Source of the DNA: CAVVVS01 sp963751355
GTDB lineage: Bacteria; Bacteroidota; Ignavibacteria; Ignavibacteriales; Ignavibacteriaceae
NCBI GenBank assembly: GCA_963751355.1
Contig: CAVVVS010000121.1
Span: 12,070 to 76,069, forward strand
DNA length: 64,000 nucleotides
Direction: 5' to 3'
Within the stretch, counting starts at the first letter, position 1, and each line of letters starts with the position of its first letter. Of the stretch, positions 28,191 to 37,742 are shown one piece after another. The translations under genes and the position numbers were made by a program. Below the pieces are notes generated by a model. It did not search any database. It was not told the DNA's origin and saw only the letters and a program-made list of their open reading frames with translations.

Positions 28191-29303
28191 TTATTTTTTA
28201 TCATGCATTCTTAATACTGCTTTTTTATCTTGTTTGCCATCCAAAAAATTATTTAGAGATTCAGGTGATTTGAATATTTCGATTAATTGCTGTGAAGGTT
28301 CTCCCTTCCCTTCATTCTTTTTATTTTTTTCGAAAACTTTTATATTTTGTTTTTTATTGAAGAATGATTTCAAGGAACCTTTATCTTCCTTAACGTTTTT
28401 AGTATTGTCACTTATGATTTTCGAATTATTTTTCAACTCAGGATGATTTCCGGATTTAGCCTGATTAAGGGGATCTGATTTCTTTTTCGTCGCCATTCCG
28501 ACTTTCATAATCTCCCGGTAGTCAAAATCTTTATCCTCGGCTATATCGTGACTTATAAATCGTATGCCGCCTATCCCTGTGTTTTTGTGCTTATCTTTTT
28601 TGCCAGTTGAGTTTTCATTTGAAAGTCCAGGCTGCTCAAGTCTGTTTAGTATGGTAATATTTTTTATTTTTTCTTCATTTTCCTGTTGTACCGGTCGTTC
28701 ACCGGAGATTCTTGGTTTTAATACGGACTTCCCGTCGATCTTCTCCTTATTTTTATTCTCTATTGATATATCGAGTTCTGACTTTTTGCTAACGGATTTT
28801 TTTTTAATACTCCTATTAGCCAGTAATGCATCAACAAACGCTTTATCATTTTGAAATTGTGCTTCCGTTGCCTCAAGATCAATATGATAAATCTCAGCGT
28901 AGTTAGGCAATTCTTCCATCCGGTTCAAAGTAGTTAAACCTACTTGTTGAATTCTGAATCTGAGGTTGTAATAATTTATTGCTTCTGTATAATTTTCCAA
29001 TTCTTTAAGAGCATAAATGGGGTCGAAATAAATCAACTCTTTAATACCGTTTATGAAAATTTGGAATCCGTATTTAGAAAGTACAATTTGAAAATCCCGC
29101 AAGTTTGTGAGGAGTCTATAAACTATCATATTTTTAGGTGCAAATTCATTAATGAATTTACATACATCTTCAAACTTTATAGATTTTGATCTTTTATAAG
29201 GATCATCCTTAAAGATAATCTTAAAGTTATTTTCAGGCTCAAATTTATTTTGAGAATAAATTATTATATCGTTTACTTTTATATCAAGTGTCTCTAACAG
29301 CAT
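28191..29303 (-). CDS. Hypothetical protein with Lys-rich low-complexity C-terminus
   Basis: A 370-residue protein that I do not recognise. Residues 1-165 look folded, with mixed alpha/beta content and Tyr/Phe/Ile-rich helices near 80-150. Residues 165-370 are low complexity, rich in Lys, Asn, Ser and Glu, and likely disordered. No signal peptide or membrane helix is seen. It converges on the AAA ATPase gene with only 24 bp between stops and no visible terminator. Whether it belongs with the VWA/AAA pair is not shown by the sequence. Confidence 0.7.
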   Translation of the reverse strand: MLLETLDIKVNDIIIYSQNKFEPENNFKIIFKDDPYKRSKSIKFEDVCKFINEFAPKNMIVYRLLTNLRDFQIVLSKYGFQIFINGIKELIYFDPIYALKELENYTEAINYYNLRFRIQQVGLTTLNRMEELPNYAEIYHIDLEATEAQFQNDKAFVDALLANRSIKKKSVSKKSELDISIENKNKEKIDGKSVLKPRISGERPVQQENEEKIKNITILNRLEQPGLSNENSTGKKDKHKNTGIGGIRFISHDIAEDKDFDYREIMKVGMATKKKSDPLNQAKSGNHPELKNNSKIISDNTKNVKEDKGSLKSFFNKKQNIKVFEKNKKNEGKGEPSQQLIEIFKSPESLNNFLDGKQDKKAVLRMHDKK

Positions 29304-29678
29304 AAAAAAATTCTAAAATCAAAGCTTATTAAGAATACTAATAATTTACGGATTAATAAATATTTGCATGTTGATATTCTTTTTAATACCAGTAATGAGC
29401 ATATCTTAATAGATTTCAAACACGTTAAATTTAGGAATATTGGAAAATTTTTGATTAATCTCTTACAATAAACTTCTTTACAAACAAAATATTCCTAAAA
29501 GCTAATATTTTATTTTTTTGATATTATTCTAAATAATATTTCATTCTCCTAAAATGAACCGATAGATAAATACCGAATAAAATAAAACTATATTTGAAAC
29601 TTACCGGATGCAAACTGTTAAAATACTTATTAAAATCAAGTTACCGGTTCTTATCTTTTCCAATCATACATTATTGTT
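29304..29678. other. AT-rich intergenic region upstream of the Lys-rich hypothetical gene
   Basis: A 375-bp stretch with no supported gene, repeat or terminator. It lies between two minus-strand genes and should contain the promoter of the gene ending at 28191. Confidence 0.4.
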
Positions 29679-32249
29679 CTATTCAGCCCAGTATACAAGG
29701 TCCAATTCAAAGGGATGGACCAACAAATCATTTTTCGGTAATATCCGGATAGTATATCCTTTATGTCCGCTTTTTTCGCATATTACACTGCCGGAATAGT
29801 TGTACAATTTGTTATTAGATTCATTATTTTCGGGGTTCATAACAACAGTAGAATTCCATTGAGGATTACCTTGATTTTCAAGAGGTCCAGAATAAATTTG
29901 AACTTCAACATCCTCCGGTGAAAGATTACCTAAATTAATTTCAGCCTTAAGAGGGAATTCATCACCGACATAGTGTAGATCAGAAATGTTGTCGGCTTTT
30001 ACATTTACAATTTTTACATTCGACCATTCATTAATAATTTTCTCTTTCCATTTAGCAAGTTCCTTTATTCTATCCCAATTATTCTCTATCAATACTAAAC
30101 GTTTCTCATAGGATTGTCGGTAATATTTTTCAAAATATTCTTGTACCATCCGGTGAGTATTAAAATACGGGCCTAATTTCTTCATTGAGTTTTTAATTTT
30201 TGAAATCCATAAACGTGGCAATTTATCCTGTCCTCTCGAATAAAATAGATGTGTGATTTGAGATTCAAGAGTATTATAAAGTTGTCTCGATTCCACTTCA
30301 TCCTGATAATCAGGATCAGTATATTCTTCACCATTACCAATTTTCCATCCAACCTCCGGATCGAATCCCTCATTCCACCAGCCATCAAGTACACTGAAAT
30401 TCAATCCTCCGTTTGCAATTATTTTCATACCTGATGTACCACTTGCTTCAAGAGGTCTTCTCGGATTATTCAGCCATATATCACATCCTTCTACCATATG
30501 ATGTGCAACGTTCATATCATAATTTTCAATGAATACTACTTTTCTTCTGAATCTATCTTCCTTAGCTACCTGAAAAATTTCTTGAATAAATCTTTTGCCT
30601 TCCTCGTCTCGCGGATGAGCTTTCCCCGCGATTATGAATTGTACTGGACGTTCTTTATTATTTACTATATCGGTAATTCGTTCAATATCTTTAAAAATTA
30701 GTGTAGCTCTTTTATATGTGGCAAAACGGCGAGCAAATCCTATAGTTAACGCAGTAGGGTCCAGTACTTCAGAAGCAGCGGCAATTTCCATCTGGCTTCC
30801 TCCTCTGGCTTTAATTTGCCTAATTAATCGTTTTCTTGCAAATGCGACCAATCTTTCACGCCTTCTTTCGTGAGTTCGCCACAGTTCTTCATCCGGAATT
30901 TTATCTATTCGCTCCCATAAATCGGTAGATGCCTGATTGGTAACCCATTTTTCCCCGATGTATTGCAAAAACAATTCTTCCATTTCATTTGATAGGTGAG
31001 AACGGATATGAACCCCGTTAGTAATATATCCTATTGGTATCTCATTAAATGGCACATTTTTATAACCGGAGACCCACATTTTTTTTGATACCTCACCGTG
31101 TAATTTACTTACACCATTGATATAGCCGGCTGTATTCATGGCCAAATGAGCCATGTTGAATACATTAGAATCATCGTTCTTATAAATACTGCCCAGAGAA
31201 TAAAATTCTTTATCGGTTATTTGTAATTCATTACGGTAGTAATTTCCAAAATACTTTTCAACAAGTTCGTTTGAAAAAACGTCTATACCTGCCGGAACCG
31301 GAGTGTGGGTAGTAAATATATTAGAATAATAACCCACTTCTTTAGCTTCTTTAAAACTTAGCTTATCCTTTTTGATAGCCGTTCTGATCCTTTCAAGCGA
31401 AAGAAAAGCCGAATGACCTTCGTTCATGTGACAAACCATAGGTTTTATGTTTAGTGCATGCATGGTTCGTATTCCGCCGATTCCCAAAACTATTTCCTGC
31501 TGTATCCTGGTTTCAACATTTCCACCGTATAAAGTTTGTGTTATTTTTCTATCATCAGATGAGTTGATTGGAATATTTGTATCTAAAAGATATAAAGGGA
31601 CCCTGCCAACCTGAATTTTCCAAACTTGAAAGTATACTATTCTATCACCAAACTCTACAGATAATGTGAGGGGTTCGTTTTTATCGTTCTTCACTAACAT
31701 CATAGGTAAATTATCAAAATCATTCATCTCGTACCGTTCATGCTGCCAGCCGTCAGAATTAAGATACTGCTGAAAATACCCTTCTTTATATAGTAATCCA
31801 ATACCTATGAGCGGAATTCCAATGTCGCTCGATGCTTTAAGATGATCGCCTGCTAGCACCCCCAAACCGCCGGAGTAAGTTTGTAAACATTCTGTTAAAC
31901 CGAATTCTGCAGAAAAATAAATGATGTTAAATGTTTTGGAATAGTCATAATTTTTTTGAAGCCATGTTTTTTCGGAAAGATAATTTTGTAATTTGTTATA
32001 AACCCTATCCAAATGAGCTTTAAAACCATCATCATTAGACACTTCGTGAAGTCTTTCCTGGCTGATTGTCCCTAACATCATGACCGGATTGTGATTTGTG
32101 TCTTCCCATAATTCCCTATCGAGTCTTCTGAATAACTCGCGTGAATCAGGATTCCAGCTCCAGTGAAGATTATAAGCTATATCTCTTAACTTTTCTAAAT
32201 TTACAGGTAATGAAGGAATAACCAGATAATTACCAAGAAACTTTTGCAT
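29679..32249 (-). CDS. glgP: Alpha-glucan phosphorylase
   Basis: An 856-residue glycogen/maltodextrin phosphorylase of the shorter bacterial alpha-glucan phosphorylase type. It releases glucose-1-phosphate from alpha-1,4-glucans in the cytoplasm. The pyridoxal-phosphate lysine is Lys609 in GTSGMKIIANGGLN, preceded by the conserved RRPLEASGTSG. The N-terminus (ESAEFGLTE-like segment AEFGLTECLQTYSGGLGVLAGDH) is typical. The ATG at 32249 has CGGAG 7 nt upstream. No other glycogen genes lie in the window, so it appears to be a stand-alone gene. Confidence 0.95.
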   Translation of the reverse strand: MQKFLGNYLVIPSLPVNLEKLRDIAYNLHWSWNPDSRELFRRLDRELWEDTNHNPVMMLGTISQERLHEVSNDDGFKAHLDRVYNKLQNYLSEKTWLQKNYDYSKTFNIIYFSAEFGLTECLQTYSGGLGVLAGDHLKASSDIGIPLIGIGLLYKEGYFQQYLNSDGWQHERYEMNDFDNLPMMLVKNDKNEPLTLSVEFGDRIVYFQVWKIQVGRVPLYLLDTNIPINSSDDRKITQTLYGGNVETRIQQEIVLGIGGIRTMHALNIKPMVCHMNEGHSAFLSLERIRTAIKKDKLSFKEAKEVGYYSNIFTTHTPVPAGIDVFSNELVEKYFGNYYRNELQITDKEFYSLGSIYKNDDSNVFNMAHLAMNTAGYINGVSKLHGEVSKKMWVSGYKNVPFNEIPIGYITNGVHIRSHLSNEMEELFLQYIGEKWVTNQASTDLWERIDKIPDEELWRTHERRRERLVAFARKRLIRQIKARGGSQMEIAAASEVLDPTALTIGFARRFATYKRATLIFKDIERITDIVNNKERPVQFIIAGKAHPRDEEGKRFIQEIFQVAKEDRFRRKVVFIENYDMNVAHHMVEGCDIWLNNPRRPLEASGTSGMKIIANGGLNFSVLDGWWNEGFDPEVGWKIGNGEEYTDPDYQDEVESRQLYNTLESQITHLFYSRGQDKLPRLWISKIKNSMKKLGPYFNTHRMVQEYFEKYYRQSYEKRLVLIENNWDRIKELAKWKEKIINEWSNVKIVNVKADNISDLHYVGDEFPLKAEINLGNLSPEDVEVQIYSGPLENQGNPQWNSTVVMNPENNESNNKLYNYSGSVICEKSGHKGYTIRILPKNDLLVHPFELDLVYWAE

Positions 32250-33221
32250 ATATTAACTCCGATTATGTAAAAATATCACTCTTAATTATTAGAAATAGAT
32301 AATTTATCCTTATAATATAAGGAAAGAAATTTTTAACAAAAAATTATAGTTCACAATTTTTTATTGAAATTAATCGTATGAGTTTTTAAGAATTGTATCG
32401 AACAACTGACTCGTTTATTCTTCTAAAATTGTTACCGATACCGTTAACTTTTGTTACAAATTAATAAAATCAGTATGACGAAAACTGAATTAATCTTTAT
32501 ATTTTTAATTGTTAAGTTTGAAGTCTTATTACTTAAAACAATAAAATATAGCAATATATTAATACAATATCCGGTATTTTTGTTAAAATTGTATTTTTAA
32601 TTTTTGCTTTGCTTTTATTAACTTATATAAAAAATTTTAATGAATTTGGCATATTCTGGAGGATATGAATACTATCGAAAAATACAGTAGAATGGTTACA
32701 TTAGCCGGAATTATAGAATTCCGCTACAAGACAATGTGCAGAAGGTTTCGATCGCAAAGATTATTTATTACTAGAATTGGAAGATTCATCCGTACGGATG
32801 AATGAAATTTACCTGTACAAACTCGGAGCAGTAATTCTTAACCTTTTATTAAACAATTCCAATACAATTTTGTTGGTTTCCTATAACGATAAAAGTATGA
32901 CACATGTATAAATATCTCCGATGGGTGCTTATATGCATTTCAACCGGAAGATTTACGAATAGCAAGGCTTAGGCCTCGGATTAATTATTGCAAAAAGAAT
33001 AACTGAGCTTCATAGAGGCGAATTTACCATTCACAGCAATACAGATGGAGGAACTAAAGTAAATATTATATTTGAAAACTAATAATTCAAGAGACATATC
33101 CCGAAAGTCATTTTTCAATATGTTGGTTATTAATTATTATCATAATGCAAAATTCTAACAACTGAAATTCGTTTTGGGATAAATCTCATTCATTCTATTA
33201 TTCATCAAGAAAGAGGATAAA
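32250..33221. other. Long intergenic region containing a decayed histidine kinase
   Basis: Of these 972 bp, about 32250-32660 is very AT-rich and featureless and should include the glgP promoter. About 32665-33082 is a kinase remnant (listed separately). 33083-33221 leads into the M24 peptidase gene with AGAGGAT as ribosome site. Confidence 0.6.
32665..33082 (+). pseudogene. Remnant of a histidine kinase (C-terminal dimerisation and ATPase parts)
   Basis: The 3' part encodes QGLGLGLIIAKRITELH and continues to a normal stop at 33080-33082, which is the G2 box and end of a HATPase_c domain. In the same frame upstream lie NRKIYE (32942-32959) and DYLLLELEDSSVRMNEIYL (from 32759). An in-frame TAG at 32960-32962 replaces an expected Gln codon in the usual YEQQG stretch, and a TAA lies at 32909-32911. 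The N-box/G1 (DNGxG) segment between is missing, which implies a deletion. The first part (NTIEKYSRMV, from 32665) is in another frame, so a frameshift lies near 32733. The gene is dead; its original target is unknown. Confidence 0.85.
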
Positions 33222-34412
33222 ATGGGAAAATTTAAACTCGATAAGATACAGGAAATTATTAAATCTATGAATTTTGACGCGTGGTTACTTTATGATTTCC
33301 GCGGCTCCAATGATCTGGCATTAAACATATTGGATATACCGAAGGAAGCACATTTAACACGCAGATTTTATTATTTCATCCCCAGTGAAGGCACACCGGT
33401 TAAAATAGTAAATGCAATTGAAGCGGGACATCTTGATCATCTGCCCGGCGAAAAATTAAAATATGCCAGCCACACTTCTTTGACGGAGCATCTCAGCAAA
33501 ATACTGAAAAACGTTAAAAATATTGCTATGGAGTATTCGCCACTAAATGCAATTCCCTACGTTTCAAAAGTGGATGCAGGCACGATTGAACAAATAAAAT
33601 CATTCGGTGTTAATATTAATTCCAGTGCAGATTTAATTTCATTATTTGATGCAGTTTGGACCGAAGCACAATACCAGGACAATATGCCCGTTGCAAAAGC
33701 TTTAACTGAGATAGTAAGTGATTCTTTCAACCATATTAAAAATAATACTTTAAATGGGAATACTTTAAGCGAATACGATGTTCAACAATTTATAATGAAT
33801 GAGTTTGAAAAGAGAGGTTATATAACAGATTCTCCTCCCATTGTTGGTGTAAATGAGAATGGGGCTAATCCTCACTATGCTCCCACAAAGGAAATAAATA
33901 AGCCTATTAACAAAGGTGATTTTGTTTTAATTGATTTATGGGCACAAACGAAAACCCAAAACGCAGTGTGGGCGGATATTACCTGGACAGGTTATGTGGG
34001 AGATTCCGTACCGGAAAAATACGTTAAGATTTATAATATTGTCGCAGAAGCACGAGACGCTGCCTTCACTTTAGTGCAAACAAGATTTAATGAAGGAAAA
34101 GAAGTTAGAGGCTATGAAGTAGATGATGCTGCAAGAAAAGTTATCTCTGATGCTGGTTATGGAGAATATTTCATCCATAGAACCGGTCATTCTATAACGA
34201 CGGATTTGCATGGTACCGGAGCACATATGGATGATTATGAAACAAAGGATGAGCGGCTCTTGCTCCCTTCCAGTTCCTTTTCGATTGAACCGGGAATTTA
34301 TTTAACAGGTGACTTCGGTGTAAGAAGTGAAATTGATGTATTTATATCTTCGGATGGCAAAGTTGAAGCAACAGGTGAAATTCAAAAAGAAATAGTACCT
34401 ATTCTCAAATAA
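33222..34412 (+). CDS. M24-family metallopeptidase (Xaa-Pro aminopeptidase-like)
   Basis: A 396-residue creatinase/prolidase-fold protein. The N-terminal creatinase-like domain (1-165) is followed by the pita-bread catalytic domain. The metal ligands are visible in order: Asp in LIDLWA, Asp in WADITWTG, His in RTGHSIT, Glu in SIEPGIY and Glu in RSEIDV. It probably removes N-terminal residues from X-Pro peptides in the cytosol. The ATG has AGAGGATAAA just upstream. A strong bidirectional terminator follows at 34429-34467. Confidence 0.9.
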   Translation: MGKFKLDKIQEIIKSMNFDAWLLYDFRGSNDLALNILDIPKEAHLTRRFYYFIPSEGTPVKIVNAIEAGHLDHLPGEKLKYASHTSLTEHLSKILKNVKNIAMEYSPLNAIPYVSKVDAGTIEQIKSFGVNINSSADLISLFDAVWTEAQYQDNMPVAKALTEIVSDSFNHIKNNTLNGNTLSEYDVQQFIMNEFEKRGYITDSPPIVGVNENGANPHYAPTKEINKPINKGDFVLIDLWAQTKTQNAVWADITWTGYVGDSVPEKYVKIYNIVAEARDAAFTLVQTRFNEGKEVRGYEVDDAARKVISDAGYGEYFIHRTGHSITTDLHGTGAHMDDYETKDERLLLPSSSFSIEPGIYLTGDFGVRSEIDVFISSDGKVEATGEIQKEIVPILK

Positions 34413-34428
34413 AGTCCTAATAGTGGAT

Positions 34429-34467
34429 AAAAAAAGCTTTAAGGTAAGTTTGCCTTAAAGCTTTTTT
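34429..34467. terminator. Bidirectional intrinsic terminator
   Basis: A nearly perfect stem, AAAAAAAGCTTTAAGG (34429-34444) with CCTTAAAGCTTTTTT (34453-34467), around an 8-nt loop. The A-run and T-run flanks make it functional in both directions. It separates the M24 gene from the end of the converging respiratory operon. Confidence 0.93.
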
Positions 34468-34494
34468 ATTATTTAAATAATTAAGCTGCTAAAA

Positions 34495-35841
34495 TTAATT
34501 TTCGTATTTTTTTACCTCGGTAATTATATATTTTGCAACTGCATGTGCTTGTGCTGAATTCAAGCCGGGATTAGGCATCGGAGGATAACCAGGAACTTTT
34601 TGTGTAGGATGCAATATAAATTTTGCCAGTTCATCTACATTGCCTTTATATCCGGGTACGGTTTGAACATATGGCGGTCCGACAACTTTATGATCAAAAC
34701 TATGACATGCAGAACAAATATTTTGATAAATTTCTTTACCGCTTATTTTTGGCGCTTTATTTTTACCGGTTAATTTTTGCATTGTTTGTTCAAATTGAAC
34801 ACTTAATTTTGAAGTTTCAATCTGGGATGCATTGTCCATTGCAAGCTGATCTTTAACAATAACAGACATGATAGTAAGAAGTACTAAAAAGAACACCGGC
34901 GCACTATATTTGGATGTTTTTTTAGTAATCATAACATATAAAAATTGATATGCCAGGAAGATAAATATTAGTGCCAGCATAGCATAGAAAAACACTGCAC
35001 CTGATAATGCGTTATCAGGTAAATTATAGACATCAAGCAGCAAAAATAACGGCATTATCAAGCCGCCGGTAAATGTTAATTTAATAGCAAGCTTCCGAAC
35101 AAATGAGGAATATTCTTCTGAAATATTTTTAATCCCTCCGTCCCAATAGAAAAACCTAAATAAAATTGCTCCGCCGGTAATCGCTACCGATAATGATAAG
35201 AATACAATAAATCTTGAAACAACAGTCCAGGAAAATAACAACCCTAAAACATTTTTGTCGCTCCATAAATTGGTATAAGTAACAAGAGTAATTCCCGCTA
35301 TAAAAAGCCAAAGTGCAACAAATAAAAATATTAGACCGTAGACGCCGGTTTTAAAGCTTAGGAGTTTACTACCTTCTCGTAGTTTATTAAAATCCTCATT
35401 TACTTTTTCGTCCTGCGGTGGATTATCTTTAAATGCGTCGAAAATGTTTGTGAATGTAACTGAATACCGGTATGTATAAATTAAAATTAAACTAGTTAAT
35501 ATAAAAAGCAACGATCCGAATAGATAACTGACAGTTGAAATATTTGCTTGCTGAAATAACTGAATATATATTAAGATTGCCGTGATAAGGGTAATAATCC
35601 CCAAAACTAGCCCCATACTTTTAGTTATGGTAGCAGTATCTATTACATCTTTGGCGAAGGATAAATAAAAATTATTATTTTTATTAAGACCTTTTTTCCT
35701 GAAATAAATTGAGAGCGCAGTACCGCCAAATATCAAGCTAATAAAAGGCACAAAAAGGAAAAATATCAGCATTAATATGTAATGCAACAATTGTATATGC
35801 TCAGGGGAAAGGGGTATTACCAGCTTATTTAGAAAATCCAT
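34495..35841 (-). CDS. Polytopic membrane protein with C-terminal cytochrome c domain
   Basis: A 448-residue protein with about nine to ten membrane helices in residues 1-340 and a single c-type heme domain at the end. The heme motif is CSACH at 376-380, and the likely distal ligand is the Met in GYPPMPNPG near 422. It is the last gene of the ACIII/caa3 operon, 31 bp after ctaB. The heme domain could pass electrons to the oxidase, whose CoxB lacks a heme domain. I do not recognise a named family for the membrane part. Confidence 0.8.
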   Translation of the reverse strand: MDFLNKLVIPLSPEHIQLLHYILMLIFFLFVPFISLIFGGTALSIYFRKKGLNKNNNFYLSFAKDVIDTATITKSMGLVLGIITLITAILIYIQLFQQANISTVSYLFGSLLFILTSLILIYTYRYSVTFTNIFDAFKDNPPQDEKVNEDFNKLREGSKLLSFKTGVYGLIFLFVALWLFIAGITLVTYTNLWSDKNVLGLLFSWTVVSRFIVFLSLSVAITGGAILFRFFYWDGGIKNISEEYSSFVRKLAIKLTFTGGLIMPLFLLLDVYNLPDNALSGAVFFYAMLALIFIFLAYQFLYVMITKKTSKYSAPVFFLVLLTIMSVIVKDQLAMDNASQIETSKLSVQFEQTMQKLTGKNKAPKISGKEIYQNICSACHSFDHKVVGPPYVQTVPGYKGNVDELAKFILHPTQKVPGYPPMPNPGLNSAQAHAVAKYIITEVKKYEN

Positions 35842-35872
35842 TTAATCTCTCACTTTTTTCAATTTATTGGTA

Positions 35873-36736
35873 TTAAATAATCAGTTTATCAAGCGATAAA
35901 AGAATAACAACTATTACTGCAAAAATGTTAATTTCTCTAAAAGTAAAACGGAAATTAACTCTTTCTTTAGTTGACCTTAAAAGTTTTACTCCGTGCCATG
36001 CAAGCCATAACCCAGTGAATAATAATCCAAAATTAATAAGAGGGTATTTTACGATACCGAATAACGGAATTAGTAAGCATGTTACAACTGTAGCAAGCAA
36101 CCAAATAAAAGTAATTCGGGCTAATTGATCATGACTAAATATTTTCGTTAAAGTCGGGAATCCTGCTTTTTCGTAATCTTTATCGAATACTAAAAGTAAC
36201 AACCAAAAATGAGGAATCTGCCATATGAAGAAGAAAAATGATAATATAGCAATCCTCGGGTCAAGCAAACTTCCACCGGCAGCAACCCAGCCGACTGCGG
36301 GTGGTATTGCTCCCACGAGCGAACCAGGAACAATAGCGATCGGATTTCGTTTCTTCATTGGAGTATAGATTCCGTTATACCACAACAGATTAAGCAGTCC
36401 TAATCCCAAAGCTAACCAACCTGAACCGATATATAAAATTAAAGCGCCGAAGATTACCAATGAAATTGCAATCTCTAACGCGTTAACGGGAGATATTTTG
36501 CCAGTAGGTAAAGGACGATTTTTGGTCCTTTCCATCAATGCGTCTGTATCTCTCTCTTGATAGTGGTTTATTGCTGCTGATCCGCAAGCCAGCAGCAAAA
36601 TACCTATTGTAGGAGCTATTGCAGCCACGGACAATTTACCTGCAGCACTAATAAAACCAAACAATGTAGTTATTGTTACAAAAACCGTAATTCTGATTTT
36701 TGTCAGTTCCAATACTATGTTAATCTTATCTTTCAA
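35873..36736 (-). CDS. ctaB: Protoheme IX farnesyltransferase (heme O synthase)
   Basis: A 287-residue UbiA-family membrane enzyme that converts heme B to heme O with farnesyl diphosphate, a step in heme A supply for the oxidase. The allylic diphosphate-binding Asp-rich motif is NHYQERDTDALMERTKNRP, and the second motif DKDYEKAGFPTL is present. It has about eight to nine membrane helices. It lies 29 bp after coxB and 31 bp before the cytochrome-c-tailed membrane protein. Confidence 0.95.
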   Translation of the reverse strand: MKDKINIVLELTKIRITVFVTITTLFGFISAAGKLSVAAIAPTIGILLLACGSAAINHYQERDTDALMERTKNRPLPTGKISPVNALEIAISLVIFGALILYIGSGWLALGLGLLNLLWYNGIYTPMKKRNPIAIVPGSLVGAIPPAVGWVAAGGSLLDPRIAILSFFFFIWQIPHFWLLLLVFDKDYEKAGFPTLTKIFSHDQLARITFIWLLATVVTCLLIPLFGIVKYPLINFGLLFTGLWLAWHGVKLLRSTKERVNFRFTFREINIFAVIVVILLSLDKLII

Positions 36737-36765
36737 AAGTTATTCACTTGCGCTTTATTTTGATT

Positions 36766-37413
36766 TTACATTTTTGAACTTGAACCGGAACTATCGCTAT
36801 CCTGACTTTGTTTTTGTTTTTTCATCCAACTATCAAACTTATCGGGGGGCATAACTACAACAGCACTATACATATAAGAATGTCTTAAGCCGCAATATTC
36901 TGCACAAAATACATCATAAGTACCGAGGTGTGTGGCTTGAAACCAGGCGCTGTTATCACGACTCGGTATAACATCTTCTTTTACCCTAAAAGCGGGAACA
37001 TAGAAAGAATGATCGACATCCTTGGAATGAAGCATTACTTTCACCGGTTTATCAAGCGGTACATAAAGAGTATCCGTTTTAACCCCGTTCGCATATTGAA
37101 ATGACCAGCTCCACATTTGAGCATAAACATCCACTACCATCGAATCCTTCGGAGCATCCCTCATTTGTTTATATCCGGTCCATCCAAGCCAAAACATTAT
37201 AAGGACTAAAATTGTGGGTACAACCGTCCACAATACTTCCAACATTACATTGCCATGTATATTTTTCGCTTTTACATTCTTCTTACTGTTATACTTAACT
37301 ACAAAAACTATCATTAACGTAGTTATAAGAACAAGAAAGAATACACAAATAGCTACAATAAATATGAAAGTACTATTAACAGATTGTACAAAATTTGACG
37401 CTTCAGCAATCAT
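36766..37413 (-). CDS. coxB: Cytochrome c oxidase subunit II (no cytochrome c domain)
   Basis: A 215-residue protein with two N-terminal membrane helices and a cupredoxin domain. The CuA ligands are visible: His in DVDHSFYVPAF, then Cys-x3-Cys-x3-His-x2-Met in CAEYCGLRHSYM. The C-terminus ends in a short Ser-rich tail. The fused cytochrome c domain typical of caa3 subunit II is absent, so a separate cytochrome c must donate electrons; two candidates are encoded in the same operon. Confidence 0.94.
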   Translation of the reverse strand: MIAEASNFVQSVNSTFIFIVAICVFFLVLITTLMIVFVVKYNSKKNVKAKNIHGNVMLEVLWTVVPTILVLIMFWLGWTGYKQMRDAPKDSMVVDVYAQMWSWSFQYANGVKTDTLYVPLDKPVKVMLHSKDVDHSFYVPAFRVKEDVIPSRDNSAWFQATHLGTYDVFCAEYCGLRHSYMYSAVVVMPPDKFDSWMKKQKQSQDSDSSGSSSKM

Positions 37414-37420
37414 ATTATTT

Positions 37421-37732
37421 TCACCTTACATAAAAAGAATAATCAGTAAATAAAAGAGTAAATGAAATTGTTAAAAATAATAAGGCAACAAAGACGAAAA
37501 CTTTAAATGCCTTTTCTTCTGTTTTGAGATGCATAAATTCAGTTAGCACCAAATAAGACTTTACCATGGCAATTACTAATGCGACAACTACACTTAACTT
37601 ACCGAAGTTAATTCCCGCAACCGTTGCCGTTAGTCCGGTTAAAACTATTAGTGAAAGCCATACTAATATATATACACCGTCATGAGAAGAATGTTTTTCA
37701 GAATTTTCAGCTTGTTCAATTTGTTTATCCAT
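37421..37732 (-). CDS. Cytochrome c oxidase subunit IV-like protein (caa3 type)
   Basis: A 103-residue membrane protein with three predicted helices and a charged N-terminus. It has the VKSYLVLTEFMHLKTEEK stretch typical of prokaryotic caa3 subunit IV (COX4_pro type), and sits between coxC and coxB, 7-10 bp from each. It probably stabilises the oxidase. Confidence 0.88.
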   Translation of the reverse strand: MDKQIEQAENSEKHSSHDGVYILVWLSLIVLTGLTATVAGINFGKLSVVVALVIAMVKSYLVLTEFMHLKTEEKAFKVFVFVALLFLTISFTLLFTDYSFYVR

Positions 37733-37742
37733 ATTAAAATCC

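Noticed and set aside
28564..28854. Phe/Ser-rich plus-strand ORF opposite the Lys-rich hypothetical gene
   Set aside because: It is the complement of a Lys/Asn/Glu-rich low-complexity tail, which gives a Phe/Ser/Leu-rich shadow.
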